Origin: Marsupella aquatica | Lineage: Eukaryota; Marchantiophyta | Direction of reading: 5' to 3' | Assembly (NCBI GenBank): GCA_973895155.1 | Contig: OZ316899.1 | Location: 16,368,001-16,432,000, forward strand | DNA: 64,000 nt | In this document: piece by piece, positions 34,882-44,963 of the stretch | How positions within the stretch are numbered: position 1 is the stretch's first letter | Layout of the letters: each line of letters begins with the position of its first letter | Made by a program: the position numbers and the translations under genes | Notes under the pieces: model-generated | The model's database searches: none | The model's input: only the letters and a program-made list of their open reading frames with translations | Told to the model about the DNA's origin: nothing

Positions 34882-35648
34882 GTAAAGACTTGCAGAGATG
34901 CTCAGGGAAGAATTTACGGAGTCCACCTCAACAGCCATCAAATGATCAAAAAGGCGAGGATGAAGACAATACCGACGGGGATAAGGAGGTTAACGGGGAG
35001 GATATGCAAAGTGATGCGGATGAGAAAAACAATAGTGAAGGGAACAATGATGATGGTACGGTGGAGATCATCATGCCAATGATGAGGATGATGATTACGG
35101 TGATAAGGGGCAGAAATATGAACGTTGGCGCAAAAGCAGATGTGACCGACATGCTAGCGAGGAGGAAACTGACGGAGAAGGTGACAAGAGCCCTCCAAAT
35201 TGGGAGGATGAATTTCCAAAGCCACCGACAGATGAGGAGGATTCAGAGGGCGATGTCTCGGATAATTCTGAAAGTAGAGAACGGCAGGCTGAAGAGTTGG
35301 GAGAAAGAAGTCAGAACTGGAAAGAAAGCTTGCCTTGGAAAAGAGACGTAACCAATCAAGAAGATCACGTAATCGAGGGAAGCAGGATGAAGATGAGGAA
35401 GGGTCTCAAAACAAAAGCAAATCCAGAGGAGGTAGCTCCCAGAAAAAGGGGAAAACAGACAAAGGGGATGAGGAGGAAAGCAAGTCAGAAGAGAGGGAGA
35501 AGAGAAACATACAGAGAAAGAAAGGAAAGGAGAGAAAATCTACCAATGAGAGCGAGGAAGAGGAAGAAGAGAGTTCTTGCAAAGAGAAACCAGCGGGCAA
35601 GAAAAGAGACAGAGGAAAAATAAAGAAGACAATCGAAAAAAGAAAAGA

Positions 35649-35718
<70 letters not shown>

Positions 35719-37410
35719 GAAGGAGGAGGAAGACAAAGAGCATGACAACAAGGAGGAGGAGCAAGATGAGGAGCACAACGACAATGAGGAGAAAGACGAA
35801 GACGAGGAGCAGGAGGAAAAGGAAAAGGAGGAGAAGGAGGAGGAGCAAGCGAAAGACCAGGAGGAGGAGGAGAAGGAGGACGAGCAGGAGGAAAAGGAAA
35901 AGGAGGAGAAGGAGGAGGAGCAAGCGAAAGACCAGGAGGAGGAAGAGAAAGAGGACGAGCAGGAGGAAAAGGAAAAGGAGGAGAAGGAGGAGGAGCAAGC
36001 GAAAGACCAGGAGGAGGAAGAGAAAGAGGACGAGCAGGAGGAGGAGAAGGACGAGGACAAGGAGGAGAAGGACGAGCAGGAGGAAAAGGAAAAGAAGGAA
36101 AAGGAGGAGGAGCAAGACAAGGAGAAGGAGGAGGAGCAGGAGAAAGACAAGGAGAAGGAGGAGAAGCAAGAGAGAGAGGATGGCGACAAGAAAGAATGGG
36201 GGGATAGGAAAGAGAAAAAAGGGGGAGACAGGAAAGACAAGGAGGGAGAACAAAAGAAACAGAAGGGGAAATATACAGAAGAGAGGGAGTCAGAGGAGGG
36301 GGAGCAAAGGTACAGAGATGAGGAGACGAAGAAAGAGCAAAGGGAGAGAAAAGAGAGAGGATGGAGAGAGGAATAAAGAAGAAGAAGAGAGATTGAATAA
36401 AGAAAAGAGGAAGAGAGAACGAGAAGAGAATGAGAGAAAAGAGAGAAAAGAGCAGGAGAGAAAAGAGAGGGAGGAGGGGAAGAGGGCCGAGCGGGAGAGA
36501 AAGGAGAGGCCGAGGTGGAGAGAAAACAGAGAGAGGAGGGTGAGAGGGCTGAGGAGGAGAGAAAGGAGAGGGAAGAGCAGGAGAGAAAAGAGAGAGAGGA
36601 CGGGGAGAGGGCCGAGGAGGAGAGAAAGGAGAGGGAAGAGCAGGAGAGAAAAGAGAGAGAGGAGGGGAAGAGGGCCGAGCGGGAGAGAAAGGAGAGGGCC
36701 GAGCGGGAGAGAAAGGAGAGGGAAGAGCAGGAGAGAAAAGAGAGAGAGGAGGGGGAGAGGCCCGAGGAGGAGAGAAAGGAGAGGGAAGAGCAGGAGAGAA
36801 AAGATAGAGAGGAGGGGGAGAGGGCCGATCGGGAGAGAAAGGAGAGGGAAGAGCAGGAGAGAAAGGATAGAGAGGAGGGGGAGAGGGCCGAGCAGGAGAG
36901 AAAGGAGCGAGAGAGTGTTGAGGAGGAGAGAAAAGAGAGCGAGAGATGTGAAGTGGAGAAAGAGGAAAAACAGGATAGATATAAGACACTGAAGGAAAGA
37001 AAAGATAAGGGAAAAGGTAGGCTGGGGGCACAAATTTTGGGGTCGGAAAGTACTTGGGATGAGAGAGAAGACCTACCTTATTCCGGAGATAATCATCAAG
37101 AATTGTCGGTGGATAATCCAGACTTGGAAACTGCTACAGACACATAGTGTGCAGATACATTGAGAGAGTTACGTCTTCCTTTTGGGGGCCGGTGCTTGAA
37201 GAAACAGAAACTCTTGGAGCCGGTTATAGCTTTGCCTGTCAAGAAGGAACTCGTACTGGGTTTTGAGCGGCGGAACACTGTTCCGCCGCAGTCCCCTAGT
37301 GTCAAGGGAGTGGATAGCGGTGTGGAATGGACGTCAAAAGATATTCTCTCTACTTCAGATTTAAAAGCGATAAACTCGAGGACTGAACCATCTAGATCAC
37401 GAGTTCCCAA
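34882..37410 (+). pseudogene. Highly charged low-complexity region of the family-B gene
   Basis: After the acceptor the sequence is acidic (NDQKGEDEDNTDGDKEVNGE). From about 35,335 it is almost purely Glu/Lys/Arg with purine-only coding strand, including an (AG)n microsatellite at 35,650-35,715 and EERKEREEQERKEREE-type repeats at 36,515-36,950. Phase changes along the tract show frameshifts from repeat slippage. Frame 36,515-37,410 ends its acidic tail at a TAG (37145-37147) and resumes with LRELRLPFGGRCLKKQK, so the TAG looks like a nonsense mutation. The exon ends at the donor CCCAAG|GTAAGA. It may form a long charged helix or linker before the Ulp1 domain. Confidence 0.45.
37271..37285. 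repeat. Family-B palindrome inside a coding exon
   Basis: CGGAACACTGTTCCG, reading RRNTVPP in the frame of the surrounding exon. This is the only palindrome of either family found within a likely exon. Confidence 0.75.
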
Positions 37411-37498
37411 GGTAAGATCTTGTTGATATTAGTGAACATTTCCTTGGTGTTAACTATTTTGAAATAAATGAGTCGCTAAAATATAATTTGATTTTGCA

Positions 37499-38186
37499 GA
37501 GAGAGGCTGTGACATTATCTGAGTGTAGCGAGCTGTTGATAGACAAATGCCTCAATACATCTTTGGATGGTAAAGAGGTTTTGACTACCATCAATGAGGT
37601 CGACATTACTTGTAACATTATGAAATCTCTTGGTCTCGGATCCTGGCTTGTTTCAGAGATCATTAACGGATATTTCACTTTATTGAAAGAAAGAGAAGCA
37701 TCTATGAGATGTCATTTTCACAATACATGGTTTTACGGTAAACTTACAAATACTGGATATTGTTACAATTCGAGCATTTCAAGATGGTCCAACGGATTTG
37801 GATATACCATTTTTGATTGTGAAAAGGTTTTTGTACCAATTCACAAAAGTGCGCATTGGAGTTTAGTTGTAATTGATTTCAAAAACAAAAATTTAAAATA
37901 TTTGGATTCATTACATGATGAAAATTCAGAGGTACTTGACAATTTGTCAAAGTATCTCATAGACGAAGCCAAGGATAAAAAACTTCCACCTGTTGACATG
38001 AATATTTGGAACCTATCATTTCCAAAAGACATTCCAAGACAAGTAGATTCCTATAATTGTGGAATGTTTGTGATCATGTTCGCTCATTGCAAAAGTTTTG
38101 GAATACCATATCTATCGAATTGGAGTAGTCTAAATGAAAGTAGACGAGAGTTAGTTCTTCAATTGATGCAGAAGAGATTAAATTAG
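37499..38186 (+). CDS. Ulp1/C48-type SUMO protease domain
   Basis: The exon starts after the acceptor TTTTGCAG. The catalytic set of the Ulp1 family is visible: His in SAHWSLVVIDF, Asp in KYLDSLHDE, Gln in PRQVDSYNCG, and Cys in NCGMFVIMFA. The protein ends at a TAG after QLMQKRLN. Ulp1 enzymes remove SUMO or related modifiers. Plant Mutator-like elements of the Kaonashi and VANDAL type also carry such domains. The catalytic residues look intact, so this part may be recent or selected. It is downstream of, and probably spliced to, the charged region. Confidence 0.8.
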
Positions 38187-38320
38187 TATACACATGCCAG
38201 ATTACGTTGTTACATTGGAATTTCCATGACCATACAATTTTTAATGATTAATAAATTTAATAGTTTACATATTTCTACTTGCTAATTTTATTTTATTGAT
38301 TTTTTTATTGGATTCAACAG

Positions 38321-38836
38321 GTGGTGAAATTGTTTAAAGCGACAAGATGACTTGTTCTTGATATGGATGCATTTCTTTATTGTCCTTGTGAGTTATCAAA
38401 GAAGAGCAACAATGCAAGATGCGTTACCGTGGAGAATGTTACTCTATGTCTCAGGCCATTTTTCAACGAGTTCATTCAATTTTGTTTGAAGAATTTTGAT
38501 GTTGGAATTTGGTCACTTATGTCAAAAAAAATACTGACAAAATACATGGCACAATTATTTAGCGATGGTGAAAGACGTGCCCTCAAGTTTTCATTTGGGA
38601 AAGAAAAATTATCACGAATTGGTCTTGATTCAAATCACAAGTTTGTGTATTTGAAACTAGTTCAAACTGTTTTTAGTAAAATGCCTCATCTAATCCGTGA
38701 AAATGTGACCCTTCTAGATTCCCCAATTAATACATTTTGCAATCCTTTCTGGTCATCTTTATATCCACTTTCATATCATGGAGATGAAAATGATATGTTT
38801 TTAAGAAATCAACTCATTCCTGGCTTTTCTTTCTAG
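38321..38836 (+). pseudogene. FCP1/NIF-like (HAD) phosphatase domain, family B
   Basis: After the acceptor GATTCAACAG the frame reads KLFKATR, a TGA, then LVLDMDAFLYCP. The DxD nucleophile motif of NIF/FCP1 phosphatases is followed by CLRPFFNEFIQFCLKNFDVG, IWSLMSKKIL, and later VTLLDSPINTFCNPF (family pattern LLDDSPxKAxxNP). The TGA could be CGA mutated by a C-to-T change. The second conserved Asp of DDSP is missing (LDSP), so activity is doubtful. Degraded coding continues to about 39,010. FCP-like phosphatases act on phosphoproteins such as RNA polymerase II tails. Confidence 0.5.
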
Positions 38837-39011
38837 AATTTGCGAGTTTGATACTTCATGGAACTATGTTGAAGATTGTTATCCAGATTGGTCGCAAGAA
38901 TCTTTAGCTTTGACTTGGGAAGAAAATAGTGAAAAATGGAAATCTTCCCAGGTGTTTCAAAGGAAAGGAAACATAGATCATGTAGCAAAATTTAGAGATT
39001 ATAATTATAAA

Positions 39012-39560
39012 TCAAAAATTTTAAATGTAGCATAGATAGTAATAGATATACATTTAAACTAGGAGTAGATATGAGTAAGCTAGAAGCCAAATGATGTACC
39101 ATTTTATTTATATAATACAATATTATTGTTCTCACATGCAATATTTTGATTGGCCTCTATTTTTATTGTTAAATACTCTTTTATTTTGAGTATTTGTGTT
39201 ATTCAATTTGAACTATATTATATTTGTGTCTTTCATTTATAATTCTTAGTGACAATTTGTTTTTGTATGTGGGTTTATATAATTTAAACTAATTATAGAA
39301 GACTGAAAATTATTGTCATAAATAATATAATAATATATAATAATCAAATAAAGATATTTTTAAAAGCATTTGGGAAATTGTGGAAATAAAAGATTCCACT
39401 ATTGTTCAAATTAGTGTTCTAGTTATTAAGTTACCCTAAACCTAACAACTCCGCTAATCACTAAAACTGTGTAATTACTACTCCTTGAAAGCAAAAAATT
39501 GACGCATACCCTACTCAAGCCTCCACTGAGCCATTCCACAAGGTCCCTATTTTTCCCACC
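39012..39560. other. AT-rich noncoding DNA
   Basis: Very AT-rich, with no gene. It probably is the 3' flank of the family-B gene before the right palindrome cluster. Confidence 0.4.
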
Positions 39561-39572
39561 GCAAAGCTATTT

Positions 39573-39731
39573 TGGAACGGTGTTCCGTGGGTCACTATTT
39601 TTTCCCATCACCAAGTTGTCGCGGAACGGTGTTCTGTGGGTACTGTTTTTTCCAACCAATGAACTGCGACGGAACAGTGTTCCGTGGGAGACTATCTCAC
39701 CACCACTGAGCTGCGACGAAACAGTGTTCCA
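39573..39731. repeat. Family-B palindrome cluster, right, 48-bp tandem units
   Basis: Sites at 39573, 39622, 39670 and 39717 are spaced 49, 48 and 47 bp within a degenerate tandem repeat (CGGAACAGTGTTCCGTGGG, ACT..TTTCC/CTCACCACCA). They may mark the subterminal region of the element. Confidence 0.85.
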
Positions 39732-40413
39732 TGGGAGAAATTTCTCACCACCACTCAGAACAAGCGCTAAACACGACGTGATTTCTGGACAAAATCACTA
39801 CTCACTTGTCATTTTTTTTCCCTAAGTAACAACCACACCTCACCGCTACAGTGCCCGGCGGCTGCGTACTTGCACTCGTACTCCACCACACAAATTGTCG
39901 GCGTCGCCGCAAATTGTTGCGCAATGCAACCCAAGAGGTGAACGAAGAAAATATTGAGAAAAACCACGAAGAAAGAAAAGAACATCAACGTTTTCCTGAG
40001 AAACATCAACCCAAGACCCCGTAAGAGATCAAGCCGAGCGCAAAGCCTCCATAGCCAAAGAGATTAGGCTACAAACAGCAAAACATAAAACGATATTGCT
40101 CTGCACTCGTCGGATGAAACGCTGTGAAAATTTCACCGAGACAAAGTGCTCGCCAATGCGCACAATGAAACGCAAGACTGTCCGGCTGACAATACATTTA
40201 GAAAACTAGAGACACATCCGACACTTTTGATGTGAAGTTTCAATCGGGAAACCGTCACTCATTCTGAACGCGAAACCTCCAACGCACAACAACCAGTGAC
40301 ACGATCACACAAATTGTTGAGAACAATCTAATCCATCACCACGATTCAACACAAAGAATACTCTCACCACTATCCAGGCAACCGAATGTCGAACACGGAG
40401 CTCTGATACCACT

Positions 40414-40708
40414 TGTAGGACAACCGTCAACTCTAGACTAGACAGCAATGCGGAACATGAGAGCACTCAATCTCACACCACCAACAAGACACCACAATCA
40501 TGGAGAAACTCCTGAAGGATCCATAGCTCATGAGATTGAACATGTGAAGAATGAGGGAGAGAATGCTCTCCCTCCAACCTATACCCCCCAAGGGGGACTA
40601 AGATGTGTGGGCCTAAATAAGTGGATCTTATCCTAAACTAACCAAGGGTCAATTAACCCTAGTAAGGCCAAATTAATTATAGTCGGGAACTCGAGTCAAT
40701 TCCTAACA
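40414..40708 (-). mobile_element. LTR of a retrotransposon, with both PBS and polypurine tract adjacent
   Basis: Read on the minus strand, TGTTAGGAATTGACTCG begins and ..GTCCTACA ends a 295-bp LTR. It is directly followed by AAGTGGTATCAGAGCTC, a primer-binding site matching the 3' end of plant initiator Met-tRNA. It is directly preceded by the purine run AGAGGGGAATGA. A 5' LTR should have only the PBS beside it and a 3' LTR only the tract, so this is a tract-LTR-PBS junction, as in tandem or recombined elements. The leader continues to about 39,810 without a gene. Confidence 0.55.
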
Positions 40709-40758
40709 TCATTCCCCTCTGTTCAAGATCCAATCTCACAGAACCAGTGTCTTTCTCT

Positions 40759-43330
40759 CCACACAAGAATCTGAGTAGACTTCTCAATGTGCATAACATC
40801 AATGTTATGTTTGCTTGGCTCAAACTCCTTCACCGTTGCAATGTAGCAGCGTCAACAAATGCCTCAAGTTTAGTCTCTCTCTTCAAAATGAATGCACATG
40901 CTCTGAACCAAAACATGTATCCCAATTAGCATCAACTCCAAGAGGCTTACCCTCCAATACTTGAGCTCCAAGTCCAATATGCTCTGTCTTTTTACACCAT
41001 ATCGCTTTATTGGATCACTCACTCCATCTTCCCTGCCCCCTCGTTTGATATAGTCATCCCTCAGTGCTCCCCATTGCCTGATCTCCTCTTTGGTCACTCG
41101 TGCCGGGGGTCCACGTTGCTCAATCTCATTGCCAAAGTGTGCAATCAATGCTTGTCTTTCTCTGTAAGGGTGACCTACCTTCAAAAAACAACGATGGCCC
41201 ATGTATATGACTTTCTGCAGGGCTCTGGAGTACTCACTGGTGACATTGCGCCCATAGATAGTACAAGCACAATATCCTTTTGTTGTTTGGCCTGATATCA
41301 TCCCATGGGCTGGGTAGTCGGTCTCATTCACAATTGGAGGACCCAAAAGGAACGTCACACTCAAAAGTGACCATAGTTTATTATGCTATAGGATATCATT
41401 TTTAGGGTGTAATGAGATGATATACAAAATTTTATGTACTATACTTAATAAACATCCTATAAGTTGATAACATTCATTAAACTATCTAGCATTTGAGACT
41501 TTGAAGCTTTCCTTATATGTCCTTCAAAGATTGATAAAAGGACTTGTCACGCAACGGGTCACATCATTTCAGGACTCAAAGGGACTCTAAAAAATGCATT
41601 TTAGACAAAGAAATTTTACCAAAGCATGCATACTAATAGCATAATCTTATATTTCAAAACTTAAATAGTGACACACACTAAACCTTTATGTACAGGACAA
41701 AAATAATCAGTAATTTTGGCTTATTTAGGGCCATCAATAACAGGATCCCTTAAAACAATTGAAAACTTGATGTATCTACATGGTGAGGTAGGTTACACCA
41801 TGTAAAATAGTCTTGTGAAAAAATTAAACTTAAATGTCTTGAGATAAAATCATGATGAACCTTTTTCCATGTTACGAAAGTCATTTTTCACTAAAAATGC
41901 ATGTTTTTGAGTCCTAAAAGTGGTTCCTGCGAGGTACACCCAATTGTGAATGAGGCCAGTCAGCTATAGTCAGAATGACGATGGCTCTAAGGATGAATGG
42001 GTTTAACCTCCCAAGCCTCTGTAGGACATCATATGTGAGAACTCCTTCCTCTCAAAGCTTTCTCAATTCCTCCACTAGGGGAGCCAGCAACACATCTATG
42101 TTGGCAGATACAACACTGTCTGGCCCTGGTATCAGTAGGACCATCAGAACAAAAAATGGTTTTCTAGTCATCCAAGGAGGAAGGTTATAATTCAAAATAG
42201 TTACACGCCAGCACAAAAATTTGTTGTTCTTGTCTCCAAATGGGTTTACCCCATCCAATGACAGCCCAAGTCTGACATTCCTTGGCTCAGCAGCAAATTC
42301 GAGATACATCTCATCTATGAGTTTCCACTGCCTTGAATCTGCAGCATGTCGTTGTAGCCCATCAACACTTTTCTTGTCAGTTGCCCAAGTCATCATCTCC
42401 AAGATGGCACGGCTTCTGAACATCCGCTGAAGTCTGGGAATGAGTGGAAAATGACAAAGTACCTTTGCAGGAACCATAGACTTTCCTTAGTTCCGATACC
42501 TGTGCTTCCCACACTTAGGGCATGTCAACGATTTGCATACTCCTTTCTGAAAAGAACATGCCCATTGGGACAGGCATGGATGGAATCATAGTTCAATCCA
42601 AGATTAGATATGCATCTTTTTGCCTCGTACATGTTCTTGGGCAAAATATTACTATCTGGTAGCACAGTTGTTTGCAAGAATGCCAACAACTCAAAAACTA
42701 AAACGTTGGGGACATTGTGGTTGCCACAAATTTTCAGAAACATGATGACAAATCCCAGTTTAGAACATTTGCTACCGGGGTACAAAGACTTCCTGCCTTC
42801 CTGTATTTGCACGGGAGAGCCAAACATCCCATCATGCCCAAGGGTTTCCTGCCCTATCTCAAACTCATCAAGAGCCTCTTCGACAGGGGGCACACTTGCA
42901 TCTGCAGCCGTATCCTCTTCGTTGTCCAGCCCATCGTGAAATGCATCCAAGTCTTGGAAGATGTCTCTCACCATCTCTTCCACATGAATTCCTTTGTCAC
43001 GTGGTGTTGCCTGAGCACCATCCCGTTGGAGGGCTGACAACCCACAGAGACTAGCTACAACTTTTTCAAACACACCAGGCAGAACCTCACTTGCTCGTCT
43101 TGCAGCATTGGCAACATCAAATTCTAACCTCCACTCCTCGTCGGAAGAATCTTCCTCTGCAGGATCATTCCAAACTCGATGTCGTGGATCTCTTCCATGA
43201 ACCGCGATGTGTCGCGAAACCTCATTCAGACCCCTAGTACGGGATCCTTGGCAGATTGCACAAGGACATCTCATCCTACTGGCTCCTGAAAGTCTAGTTC
43301 ATAACCTTTCACGCTGCCAAAGCTTATTAT
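40759..43330 (-). pseudogene. TNP2 transposase, CACTA copy 2
   Basis: 43,274-42,525 encodes MRCPCAICQGSR, then GFVIMFLKICGNHNVPNV and HACPNGHVLFRKEYAN. 42,477-42,052 encodes PAKVLCHFPLIPRLQRMF, RLGLSLDGVNPFGDKNN and YNLPPWMTRKPFF. After the 638-bp insertion the frame resumes with DYPAHGMISGQTTKGYCACT and runs to YGVKRQSILDLELKYWR and a diverged VMHIEKS block near 40,770. The DUF4218 and DUF4216 parts are missing. It aligns with copy 1 throughout and shows the reading frame that copy 1 lost near 16,783. Confidence 0.88.
41320..41957. mobile_element. 638-bp nonautonomous element with 4-bp target duplication
   Basis: The ends GGTCTCATTCACAATTGG (left) and CCAATTGTGAATGAGGCC (right) are inverse complements with one mismatch. 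AGTC flanks both sides (41316-41319 and 41958-41961). Removal restores the TNP2 reading ILTIADYPAHG, matching copy 1 (LLDIADYPSHG). The interior is AT-rich with no gene. A 4-bp duplication is unusual and does not settle the superfamily. Confidence 0.75.
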
Positions 43331-43847
43331 CATGGCATGAAATCCTTGTGGGATGATGCAAAGGCAGTGCCTGTGCCCTGGGCTGGGTTTGGGGAGGGTG
43401 GTGTATAGGGTGCATTGTAACAGGCTGGAAGCTTTGCAGTCATGGACAGCAGTGAACAAGGATGCCTAATGGTGGTATTTGTGTTCCATATATCCCTGAC
43501 TGTATCTGCCAAAAGAGTTAACATAACGTGTAATAAATGTACACAAACCCTAAACCACCCCAAAAGAAAAAAACAGGTTCTTGAGTAGTGTACCTATTGT
43601 CAAGTGAATGACACAAAATTCCTAAATGTTGGAGGGTGTCACCACCTCCTCCGCTGTCCTCAAATGTACTGCCTCTGCATGTCCACCCATGACCACATCA
43701 GAGTCCAATCATGTATAGTCATAGGCACAAGTGTGAGAGCGGTATCAGATATCTCACCTTATTACCAGGTGAGATGTGGGTACCAACCCTGTTCTCGATG
43801 CCACTCAGACCTCAGGTACTCAGGCATGTACATTAAATCATCAAGGT

Positions 43848-44306
43848 CTAAACCCTGCTCATGCCATGGGGGTCTTGCATCCGTGCCTGCAAGCAGTGGA
43901 TGCAATGCCCTCCACCGGGTATTAATTTGTCTATATTTGCAGAATCTTGTGCACAGGACACCACAAGAACCCTCGGCCAGACATGTGAAAGAACTATATC
44001 ATCTGCCAAATCAGGCAACAAGGAACCACCTACCACATCATGCTTGTCTAACTCCTCTACTGAAAAGTAGATGTCCTCTTTGGACTGTGCATCCTCATTC
44101 ACCATAGATTCAGCGTCTCTTGCATCCTCGGGCGGTGCCAACAAAAGTTTTAGCACCAACCCATGCAAGAGAGTCCTAACTGTGGCCAGCCATATGGCAG
44201 CCCGAAGGAGGAGCCGTAATAGCGCATGTTGATCTAGGAAAGGCAACATACCCACCAAAGTCTGCCGCCAAGATTTGAGCCCACCCAGTACGTTTACAGT
44301 GACACC
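43848..44306 (-). pseudogene. F-box-like gene, CACTA copy 2
   Basis: It matches 14,336-14,812 through DIVLSHVWPRVLVVS. A frame disruption after CAQD then replaces the CKYRLISTQWRDLV helix by unrelated residues. Element A1 inserted just upstream of it. Confidence 0.5.
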
Positions 44307-44315
44307 CCCAGGCAG
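44307..44315. repeat. 9-bp target duplication of A1, left (CCCAGGCAG)
   Basis: It is identical to 54588-54596. Nine bp is the usual size for Mutator-like elements. Confidence 0.88.
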
Positions 44316-44496
44316 GGGTATAGCCACCGAGACAGGAAACAGGAAACAGGAATTTTGGTAGCAGTTTTTTTTTGCTGTTATCAGGAATATGTTGCTGTTA
44401 CCAGGAAAAGTTAGTCATTGGAACAGGATAATACTTCATTACTGCAAGCCCGATACATCTGAAAAAAAGCAATATGCATTGCGCTTCATTTACATT

Positions 44497-44682
44497 CTAG
44501 AGCTTAGAACCAACTAACACGGCAACAATTGTTGTCTGAAGATAAGTGAGTCTGGAATCACCAACATACTTCTGGAAAATAGTGTCCCAAAAACCAGTGA
44601 ATGTCACGGGAAAAAACATTGACATGGTAGGTCCCACCATAAGTAACATAATATTATAGGCCAACAATAAGGCAGAAACCAC
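44497..44682 (-). CDS. Small hydrophobic subterminal open frame
   Basis: A 61-residue frame, ALLLAYNIMLLMVGPTMSMF, then FPVTFTGFWDTIFQKYVGD, could span a membrane. The same frame is kept in A2 (59,867-60,106), where a 21-bp in-frame difference adds KCLCVCG-like residues. Conservation may only reflect the recent common origin of the copies. Function unknown. Confidence 0.25.
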   Translation of the reverse strand: MVSALLLAYNIMLLMVGPTMSMFFPVTFTGFWDTIFQKYVGDSRLTYLQTTIVAVLVGSKL

Positions 44683-44725
44683 AAATGAAAACTCCAGACA
44701 ATTTGAAACACCACCAATGATGGGC

Positions 44726-44889
44726 TAGCGCCTGGCGCTAGCTAAAATGGAAACAACCAACACATTTAGAAAATGACATTGGATGAATGCAGAATGTGGC
44801 AAACAAAAATTTAAAATATCATTTGTAGTGATAGGATTACAATGAAGTAAATGGTAATAGGAAGACTTCCATCCCAGCGCCAGGCGCTA
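44726..44889. repeat. Two A palindromes downstream of the transposase gene
   Basis: TAGCGCCTGGCGCTA at 44726-44740, and CAGCGCCAGGCGCTA at 44875-44889. Both lie between the transposase stop (44,964) and the left end of the element. Confidence 0.9.
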
Positions 44890-44963
44890 ACACAAAACTA
44901 TACCGTTGTAATACGACAAAAACTAATATAACCGTTTTGAGTATAGGACAAATATATCCTTCT

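Noticed and set aside
35406-37033. Very long minus-strand open frames rich in Ser, Pro, Leu and Phe
   Set aside because: They are the complement of the homopurine Glu/Lys/Arg tract. The composition is forced by the repeat, and the plus-strand context (splice sites, flanking Ulp1 domain) favours the other strand.
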